Assembly: GCA_031256115.1 (NCBI GenBank)
Contig: JAIRRF010000294.1
Span: 1-6,038, forward strand
Source of the DNA: Treponema sp.
GTDB lineage: Bacteria > Spirochaetota > Spirochaetia > Treponematales > Breznakiellaceae
Direction of reading: 5' to 3'
Length of the DNA stretch: 6,038 nucleotides
Numbering within the stretch: position 1 is the first letter of the stretch; each line of letters begins with the position of its first letter. Below, piece after piece: positions 1 through 5,427 of this stretch. A program made the translations under genes and the position numbers. The notes beneath the pieces were generated by a model. It saw only the letters and a program-made list of their open reading frames with translations, did not search any database and had not been told where the DNA came from.

Positions 1-309
1 GTACTGTTCAACCATTTTGATATTCAGATGCATCATTAATAAATAGCAGTATTTTTCGTATTGCTCCCTGGTTTCTATCCGGGCCAAGGCATAAAGGGGA
101 TTGGAAAAATCGGCTTTCAGTGCCCTTTCAAGCCAAAAGATGTTTTCGAAGCTGTCGTCCGGGTACTGGTTATAATGAACATGGAACAATTTATAGTACT
201 GTTCCTTATACTTAATAAGATAGGCATCCAGGGCTGGGGGCAGAATCAGGCATGCCGTAAAAATAAAAAATAAAACCCCTATTTTTATTTCCGGCCATTC
301 GATTTTCAC
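1..309 (-). CDS. Unrecognised protein with N-terminal signal/anchor segment, 3' end outside window
   Basis: This is an open frame of 103 codons running out of the window at base 1, so the C-terminus is unseen. I read a GTG start at 309-307; its last two bases are shared with the tmk TGA stop (GTGA), which suggests translational coupling. A purine-rich GGAGAAGG lies 13 bases upstream, a rather long spacing. The N-terminus (VKIEWPEIKIGVLFFIFTAC) has a hydrophobic segment at residues about 10-27. It could be a signal peptide cut near ALDA (26-29), an uncleaved anchor, or a relaxed spirochaetal lipobox ending at Cys20 (FTAC); I cannot decide. The mature part is rich in Tyr, Phe and Trp, and residues about 54-80 (including WLERALKADFSNPLYALARI) read as amphipathic helices that resemble a TPR repeat. 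No catalytic motif is visible. The gene is real because the frame is clean, coupled to tmk and protein-like. Its function is unknown; an exported or membrane-anchored helical-repeat protein is the most I would infer. Confidence 0.75.
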   Translation of the reverse strand, partial: MKIEWPEIKIGVLFFIFTACLILPPALDAYLIKYKEQYYKLFHVHYNQYPDDSFENIFWLERALKADFSNPLYALARIETREQYEKYCYLLMMHLNIKMVEQY

Positions 310-965
310 CTGTTTTTTTTCACCTTCTCCATTATCGGCATTTCCATGACCTTGCTCCAGATTTCAATGGCCAGTTCTTCCGGAGTTCCTGAGCCGTCCA
401 GACATATAACCCGTACTCCAGCTTGTTCGTAAATAGGCAGCAATTCCAGATAAGCTTCCCTGACTTTGGCCTGGAATTCCATGTACTCATAGATCTCCCG
501 TTTTTCTTTTCTCTTTGCTATTCGTTCCATGACGATACCGGTATCCAAATCCAGATAAATAAGGAGTTCAGGGTGAGGAAATGCAGCGTTTAAGGTTTCC
601 GGCAATTCCCTGCCGCAATCCAGACCCTGATAAACAAGAGATGATGGAGTATAGCGATCGGAAACTACCAACTCGTTACGGCCGCATCGTTCAATAATAC
701 CTCCCGGAGCATAGAGATGTTCCCCCCTGTCTGCTGCAAAAAGACGTGCTAAGGTTTCTTTTTGTACGGAAATTTTGCCCATCAGAATTTTTCGTATCAT
801 AAGTCCCAGGGGTCCCCGGGTCGGTTCTCCGGTAACAAAGAATCCGGTGTTTTTGGAAATATTCTGCAGGGAAAAATTTTTCTTCAACTGCTTAAGCTGG
901 GTAGTTGTACCGCTGCCATCACAGCCCTCTATGACGGCAAAATTGCTTACAATCATGGCTGACAA
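306..965 (-). CDS. tmk: Thymidylate kinase (dTMP kinase)
   Basis: It phosphorylates dTMP to dTDP with ATP in the cytoplasm, the step leading to dTTP. The protein has 219 residues, close to the family norm of about 210. Motifs appear in order: P-loop EGCDGSGTTTQ (13-23); GEPTRGPLGLMIR (46-58) at the place of the usual REPGGTPLGE..IR; LFAADRGEH (75-83); the hallmark DRYTPSSLVYQG (103-114), matching DR[YF]..SS.AYQG; PELLIYLDLD (132-141); and a basic LID region followed by F..KVREAYLEL (about 148-175). The P-loop has Thr20 where most members have lysine. The start is uncertain. TTG at 965-963 has GGAAGG five bases upstream and is preferred; the ATG three codons later (956-954) would be 14 bases from it. 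The stop overlaps the next gene's GTG by four bases. The 3' end carries an A8 run. In bacteria tmk often neighbours holB or unrelated genes; here it is divergent from tamB with no functional link that I can see. Confidence 0.95.
   Translation of the reverse strand: MSAMIVSNFAVIEGCDGSGTTTQLKQLKKNFSLQNISKNTGFFVTGEPTRGPLGLMIRKILMGKISVQKETLARLFAADRGEHLYAPGGIIERCGRNELVVSDRYTPSSLVYQGLDCGRELPETLNAAFPHPELLIYLDLDTGIVMERIAKRKEKREIYEYMEFQAKVREAYLELLPIYEQAGVRVICLDGSGTPEELAIEIWSKVMEMPIMEKVKKNR
323..330 (-). promoter_or_regulatory. Probable Shine-Dalgarno for the gene downstream of tmk
   Basis: GGAGAAGG on the minus strand lies inside the last codons of tmk, 13 bases before the GTG at 309-307. The spacing is longer than optimal, so initiation may depend on ribosomes terminating at the overlapping tmk stop. 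The same element sits 4-8 bases before a slippery A AAA AAC heptamer (318-312) and could act on frameshifting instead. Confidence 0.45.
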
Positions 966-970
966 AGATT

Positions 971-976
971 CCTTCC
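971..976 (-). promoter_or_regulatory. Ribosome binding site deciding the TTG start of tmk
   Basis: GGAAGG on the minus strand lies five bases upstream of TTG 965-963 and 14 bases upstream of ATG 956-954. The spacing favours TTG as the tmk start. The first three residues (M-S-A) carry no conserved motif, so either start gives a working enzyme. Confidence 0.6.
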
Positions 977-982
977 GGTAAA

Positions 983-1012
983 AGTATAGTTCAAAACCGC
1001 TTTTAATGGAAA
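983..1012 (-). promoter_or_regulatory. Candidate sigma-70-type promoter for tmk
   Basis: On the minus strand TTTCCA (1012-1007, four matches to TTGACA) is followed after 18 bases by TATACT (988-983, five matches to TATAAT). Transcription would begin near 976, leaving almost no leader before TTG 965 and cutting into the GGAAGG element. This weakens the call. The alternative is the palindromic -10 at 1044-1039, which would give a normal leader of about 65 bases. Both are motif matches only. Confidence 0.35.
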
Positions 1013-1031
1013 TATCAGTCCAAAATAGCTA

Positions 1032-1040
1032 TGCTATAAT
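1032..1040 (+). promoter_or_regulatory. Candidate extended -10 promoter for tamB
   Basis: TGCTATAAT gives a perfect TATAAT (1035-1040) with the extended TGn motif (1032-1034). The -35 region at 17-base spacing (ATATCA, 1012-1017) is poor, as expected of an extended -10 promoter. Transcription would start near 1046-1048, only about five bases before the ATG at 1052. The tamB (and possibly bamA) mRNA would then be nearly leaderless. The hexamer lies in a perfect 12-base palindrome (1034-1045), so the minus strand also reads TATAAT. Confidence 0.5.
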
Positions 1041-1043
1041 TAT

Positions 1044-1047
1044 AGGA
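1044..1047 (+). promoter_or_regulatory. Short Shine-Dalgarno candidate for tamB
   Basis: AGGA lies four bases before ATG 1052. The spacing is short, and if transcription starts at the position implied by the TATAAT at 1035-1040 this element would be partly or wholly absent from the mRNA. It is useful only if a promoter further upstream is used. Confidence 0.35.
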
Positions 1048-1051
1048 TTAC

Positions 1052-4000
1052 ATGGATACCGCCCGCACTAAGCGACTGATGCTTGTTGAATTATTCATTT
1101 TTTTAACTCTGGTGGGAACCACCGCCCTTCTTTTCAAGCCCTTGATGGGTTTGATCAATAAAAAAATTACGGTGGTGCAGAAAGGTTTCATTAATACCGG
1201 TGAATCCATCTTAAACCGCAGCATTCATTATGAATCTATGAGCCCTTCCCTCTTGGGAGCCATAGAAATCCGGAATCTTGATATAGGACCAAAGAACAAC
1301 CCGGTTTTTTCAGCGGGAAGACTTTTTATCGGATATTCTCTTTGGGACCTTGTCCGCGGAAAAGGCCTCGAATCCCTAAGGCGCCTGTTTCTGGAAGCAC
1401 CGGGACTTTTTTTTGATACCGGAAAGGACAATGATCTCTTGGAACTTTTTACCGGGAACAATAAAAAAATAAATCTACCCCGCCGCTGTGATTTAATAAT
1501 CAAGGACGGAAATATTTCTTATATAAATGGAATCTTAACTCTTTCTGTTGCAGGCCTTTCACTGGACGGAAATATTATGGATGGTCAAATTAACCTGGAA
1601 GGGTCATGGCAGAAGAATCCATCCATGGACCGTACTGTGACAATGGACGGAAACATTTACGGTTTATTTTCCAGGGAATTCGATCGTGGAAGTATCGAAA
1701 TAACCATTGATTCTATTATTGGATACGGGTTTTCAGTAGACAGAACCAGTTTTCTTATTTCCTTTTTTAAGGACAGGATTGTTTTCCATAAAGAAGAGGA
1801 CGGGCTGCCAATAACGCTTTCCGCAATAGTACACAAAGAAAATGGTGAGGTTTCCGGTAATTTCCTGGCAGAAAGTTTTATGCCGGAAAGTATGGTTCGT
1901 TTTTACGGCCCCCTGGAAAAATTAGTTCCCCTATTAGGAATCAGCCTTTCGGGAAATGCAAATATTTCTTTAAAAAATAATAAAAATATCCAGGACAATT
2001 CGGCGGCTTTCAGGGATTTTACATTCTTTTTTTTGCTTTCAGGAGAAACAGGTCAAATTACCAGAGACAGTCCTATACGGAACTTTGTTTTAGAAGGCAA
2101 TGGAAACGAAAAGCAGATGGTTTTTTCCCGCTTTGACCTTAATGCAATACAAGGTTCGGCTACATATAAGGGTAATCTTGAATTTAATCCGATTTCTCCC
2201 CAGGGGGAACTCGCTTTTTCCCGATTTAGCATTTCCGGAGACAGCAATGTAAATGGAAACCTTTCATTTATCAGAACCGGCAGTGGATTTGCTGTAAATT
2301 CATCCTCGCTTGCTTTGGGAGAAACGATTCTGTCATCTTTCAAAGGAGAACTTGTCAATAACATCAGCGGGGGTACATATAGTCTGGACTTTAGACGCCA
2401 TTTTTACGGTACCGGAAGACCCGATATCTCAACCTTTGAAAGTCGGGGTTATTATACCAATAAACCTGGTTCATTGGAAGGTATGGTAGAATTAAGAAAT
2501 TTCCGGGTCTCTGATTTAATCAATTTAACCAGGCCTTTTATTTCTGTGGATTCAGTGTTTAATGACTATGCAGTCAAAACCACCATAACTTCGGAGATCT
2601 TTTTTAGAACCAATTTTACCGGTCTGGAATACCGGAGCAGCCGTTTTCTGGCGTCCTACGGATCAACCGCATCCCTATCTTTTTCCTTATCAGGTACAGA
2701 AAAGCAATTCGATCTAAGCAGCGGAACGGTATATTTGTGGCAGAGGAAATTTGAATTCAAATTAAATGCGGATTTTTCTGACTTCCAGGATATATTCATC
2801 CGGAGCAGCCTTGGTTACCGTAATGTTATCTATGACCTTGAAGGCCGGATTCAGGGGATGAATTTATTTACCCTGCATGGAACCCGGGGTTTATCTGTCC
2901 AAATTGCAAATGACAGAGGGCAGTGGTCCGGTTTTGTATCTGCCAGGGATATACCTGTACCTTTTGGAGGAACTCATGGTTACATAAGTCTGGAAACAAC
3001 ACTTGTCTACCAAAATTCTGCTGCCTGGAATCTCAGCCTGGGCCGCCTGGAAATTCGGGAAGCCCGGGAACAAGCTCAACTGCTTATTCAGGGTCAGGCA
3101 AACCAGAACGGTTTAAACCTTGATCGGATTGTTTATTCAGATCCGGTAGGTCCTCTGGAAGGCAGCGCAGCTGTAGTCTGGAATGAGAATTTTTCAATAA
3201 TCGACGGTTCTTTTATTCTGGTAGATCGGACGAATAGGGAAAAATTGGCAGGAGAAATCTTTTATGAAGAGGGAAATCTTGAACTACAGGGAAGAATTGC
3301 AGATTTTAGAGGAGAACGGATTGTCCAGGCCGGAAGAAACTTCCGGATTTCCGGAGAAGTTTTTGGCGGTTTCTCCAGGGGCGGATACTATTCGATAAAC
3401 CTTTCTCTGGATTCCCTGAGCGGCAGAATTGGGGAAGAAAACTTTTCTCTTTCCGGCCTGGCATTGCTGGATCCGGAGCAGCTTACCATTTCCCGGATTG
3501 TTTGTTCTTTGGGTGAAGTCAAAGCAAATATACCTTATGTTTCTTTGGATCGAAACGCAGGACGGCTGGAAACCGAAATTCTTGTTACCGGTCAAATCAA
3601 CAATCAGGAATTGGGATTATTAACATCCCTGGGTCTTAATTTCCGGCCCATGAAGACCTGGCTTGTTCCTGAAATAATGGATTCTTTTTCGGGAATTTTG
3701 GATGTTCGGTACGCATTTGTGGATAATAAAGAAACTACAGAACCATATAGTTTTGTTTTTACCCGGACTCCTTCAAACGAAACAGGAACACCAGGAAATC
3801 AGGCTGTGTTCAGGCTTTCCGGCGGCCCCCGGGACATGTTAAGCGTAGAATACCGGGATATTGGTCCGAAAAACAGTGTTTTTTCTCTTTCCCTTGGTAA
3901 TCCTTCGCCTGTTCAGGGAACCATTACCGGCGCTTTGGAGGGTTCAATAATTGAAGCTCTTGCAACAGAGGTATTTATTGATATGGCCGGGCTCTGGAAC

Positions 4001-5386
4001 CTAATTCCTTCGAACAAAGTAGTTAACTTTACTAATGGTATTATAACCGGAGAAACAAGAATTTTTGGTTCAATTTTTGATCTTGAATTTGAAGGGACTG
4101 CCTGGGGTTCGGGAGTCACTCTGACGGTTCCTGAATTTATTCCTGCGGAAATTGGTCCTGGATCCGGAATAATTACCCTGGAGGGAAATGAGATTTCCTT
4201 TGGCCCTGTCGGCGCCTCCTGTGGAGACGGCTTCGGGACAGTGAATGGATGGATTGGCTTTAACCGCTGGATCTCCAGTGTCGGTCTGGATATTACTGTT
4301 GAAAGGAGTATCCCTTTTAATTTTAATATTTCTGGGGTTATGGCCAGTGGAAATGCTGCGGGGAACCTCAATATACTGATGGAAGGGAGGGATCTCATAA
4401 CCATTACCGGAAATGTGGACACCAGCAATACTGAAATTGCCATTAACAGAGATGAAATGGAAGCAGCCGCATTTGGAAACAACAGGTCCTCCGAAGCTGA
4501 TATTGTGGCGACTGTACATATAACCGCCGGTAGGAGGCTGGAATTCCTCTGGCCCAATCCCATAACCCCCTTATTAAGGGCTTACGGAGAATCAAGAGCC
4601 GGAGTACGGGTGATGGGGGATACCAGGATTCCCAGGTTAAGTATGGACGGAGATATTCTTCTCAGGGGAGGGGAATTATACCACCTTCAACGGACGTTCC
4701 ACATACGGGAAGGACTTTTAAATTTCAGGGGAAATGACCCTAATCCGGATCCATTGATTAGCGCCTCAGCGGAAAGCCGTGATCGGAATGAAGAAGGACC
4801 GGTAACCATAACCCTAAAATATGACAAAGTACCTTTAAGCGAGCTGGAAAAGAGCATACCAAGGTATGAATCCATTCCCTCCCTTTCAACATTGGAGATA
4901 TACGGCATTTTGGGCCAGGCGCCGGCTTTTGAAGCCGCTACGGCGGATTCTATTAGCCCATTGTTAATAGCCGCAACAGATATGATCATCCAAACCATAG
5001 TGTTCCGAAGAGTGGAAAAGCAAATAAGGAATACTTTGGGGCTTGATATGTTTTCGTTTAGGACGCATATAATCCAAAACGCGCTTTTTGAAGCGGTCAG
5101 AAACCGGGATCCGGAAGAATTACCCCCAACTATGGGTAACTATTTGGACAATTCGGCTGTTTTTATAGGTAAGTATATTGGTCGTGATCTGTTTTTCCAG
5201 ACCATTCTCGCTTTCCGGTATGACCCATACCAGGTGGAAAACTGGGGTATCAGACCGGAAGCGGACATTGGGTTTGATGTCAGGACACCTTTATTTGATG
5301 TGCGATGGAATATTAAACCCCTGCATCCGGAAAATCTTTTTGTGAATGACCAGTCTATATCTCTGGTTTGGCGTTGGTCCCTTTAA
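1052..5386 (+). CDS. tamB: TamB-family inter-membrane protein (DUF490/TamB C-terminal domain)
   Basis: This is a 1444-residue envelope protein. E. coli TamB has 1259 residues; spirochaetal orthologues such as Borrelia BB0794 are longer. Known role: TamB-type AsmA-like proteins are anchored in the inner membrane, cross the periplasm as a long beta-groove, and serve outer-membrane protein assembly and lipid transport. In Borrelia the orthologue binds BamA. Visible here are a short basic N-terminus (R5, K7, R8), one hydrophobic anchor (about 11-28), then over 1100 residues of short alternating polar/apolar strands rich in Gly, Asn and Ser with no enzyme motif. The C-terminal domain (about 1180-1444) has GGELYHLQRTFHIREGLLNF from 1206, then RGNDPNPDPLISASAESR (about 1226-1243), typical of DUF490. 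A spirochaete-like tail ends in ISLVWRWSL, resembling a barrel C-terminal strand. ATG 1052 is chosen because it keeps the basic residues before the anchor; Met10 is the alternative. The gene ends in tandem TAA codons, and bamA follows after 41 bases. The family call is strong; the exact substrate is unknown. Confidence 0.93.
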   Translation: MDTARTKRLMLVELFIFLTLVGTTALLFKPLMGLINKKITVVQKGFINTGESILNRSIHYESMSPSLLGAIEIRNLDIGPKNNPVFSAGRLFIGYSLWDLVRGKGLESLRRLFLEAPGLFFDTGKDNDLLELFTGNNKKINLPRRCDLIIKDGNISYINGILTLSVAGLSLDGNIMDGQINLEGSWQKNPSMDRTVTMDGNIYGLFSREFDRGSIEITIDSIIGYGFSVDRTSFLISFFKDRIVFHKEEDGLPITLSAIVHKENGEVSGNFLAESFMPESMVRFYGPLEKLVPLLGISLSGNANISLKNNKNIQDNSAAFRDFTFFFLLSGETGQITRDSPIRNFVLEGNGNEKQMVFSRFDLNAIQGSATYKGNLEFNPISPQGELAFSRFSISGDSNVNGNLSFIRTGSGFAVNSSSLALGETILSSFKGELVNNISGGTYSLDFRRHFYGTGRPDISTFESRGYYTNKPGSLEGMVELRNFRVSDLINLTRPFISVDSVFNDYAVKTTITSEIFFRTNFTGLEYRSSRFLASYGSTASLSFSLSGTEKQFDLSSGTVYLWQRKFEFKLNADFSDFQDIFIRSSLGYRNVIYDLEGRIQGMNLFTLHGTRGLSVQIANDRGQWSGFVSARDIPVPFGGTHGYISLETTLVYQNSAAWNLSLGRLEIREAREQAQLLIQGQANQNGLNLDRIVYSDPVGPLEGSAAVVWNENFSIIDGSFILVDRTNREKLAGEIFYEEGNLELQGRIADFRGERIVQAGRNFRISGEVFGGFSRGGYYSINLSLDSLSGRIGEENFSLSGLALLDPEQLTISRIVCSLGEVKANIPYVSLDRNAGRLETEILVTGQINNQELGLLTSLGLNFRPMKTWLVPEIMDSFSGILDVRYAFVDNKETTEPYSFVFTRTPSNETGTPGNQAVFRLSGGPRDMLSVEYRDIGPKNSVFSLSLGNPSPVQGTITGALEGSIIEALATEVFIDMAGLWNLIPSNKVVNFTNGIITGETRIFGSIFDLEFEGTAWGSGVTLTVPEFIPAEIGPGSGIITLEGNEISFGPVGASCGDGFGTVNGWIGFNRWISSVGLDITVERSIPFNFNISGVMASGNAAGNLNILMEGRDLITITGNVDTSNTEIAINRDEMEAAAFGNNRSSEADIVATVHITAGRRLEFLWPNPITPLLRAYGESRAGVRVMGDTRIPRLSMDGDILLRGGELYHLQRTFHIREGLLNFRGNDPNPDPLISASAESRDRNEEGPVTITLKYDKVPLSELEKSIPRYESIPSLSTLEIYGILGQAPAFEAATADSISPLLIAATDMIIQTIVFRRVEKQIRNTLGLDMFSFRTHIIQNALFEAVRNRDPEELPPTMGNYLDNSAVFIGKYIGRDLFFQTILAFRYDPYQVENWGIRPEADIGFDVRTPLFDVRWNIKPLHPENLFVNDQSISLVWRWSL

Positions 5387-5415
5387 TAAATCGGCTGTTT
5401 TTTGTATACTGCCAT

Positions 5416-5422
5416 GAGGAGA
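5416..5422 (+). promoter_or_regulatory. Strong Shine-Dalgarno for bamA (TTG start)
   Basis: GAGGAGA is followed after five bases by TTG 5428-5430. This fixes the bamA start, since no in-frame ATG occurs until residue 118. The 41-base gap from the tamB stop shows no hairpin or terminator. A TATACT at 5405-5410 has no acceptable -35 and would start RNA inside this element, so I do not call a promoter. Cotranscription with tamB is the simplest reading. Confidence 0.8.
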
Positions 5423-5427
5423 TTCTT

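Noticed and set aside
61..273. Plus-strand 70-codon frame opposite the gene downstream of tmk
   Set aside because: The minus-strand frame is coupled to tmk, has a clear signal segment and runs beyond the window. The plus frame begins at a non-ATG codon and has no supporting context.
762..981. Two plus-strand frames opposite the 5' part of tmk
   Set aside because: They are antisense to the P-loop region of a confidently identified gene and have no protein-like features.
3913..4563. Long antisense open frame of 216 codons on the minus strand, with another of 149 codons at 4070-4519
   Set aside because: Both lie entirely within tamB, whose TamB-like protein is the clear product. The minus-strand translations are rich in Pro, Ser and Ile without domain character, and no ribosome site or promoter stands out. 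They are shadows of tamB codon bias.
1052..5386. Possibility that the long gene is a surface adhesin or autotransporter
   Set aside because: The strand-rich, low-motif body could suggest it, but the inner-membrane anchor, DUF490-type C-terminus and bamA neighbour fit TamB, and there is no autotransporter barrel.
5405..5410. TATACT as a separate bamA promoter
   Set aside because: There is no acceptable -35 at 16-18 bases. The implied start would fall in the GAGGAGA ribosome site, whereas read-through from tamB explains expression.
5387..5427. Terminator or small RNA between tamB and bamA
   Set aside because: No inverted repeat is visible in the 41 bases; the T-rich run (5398-5403) has no stem before it.
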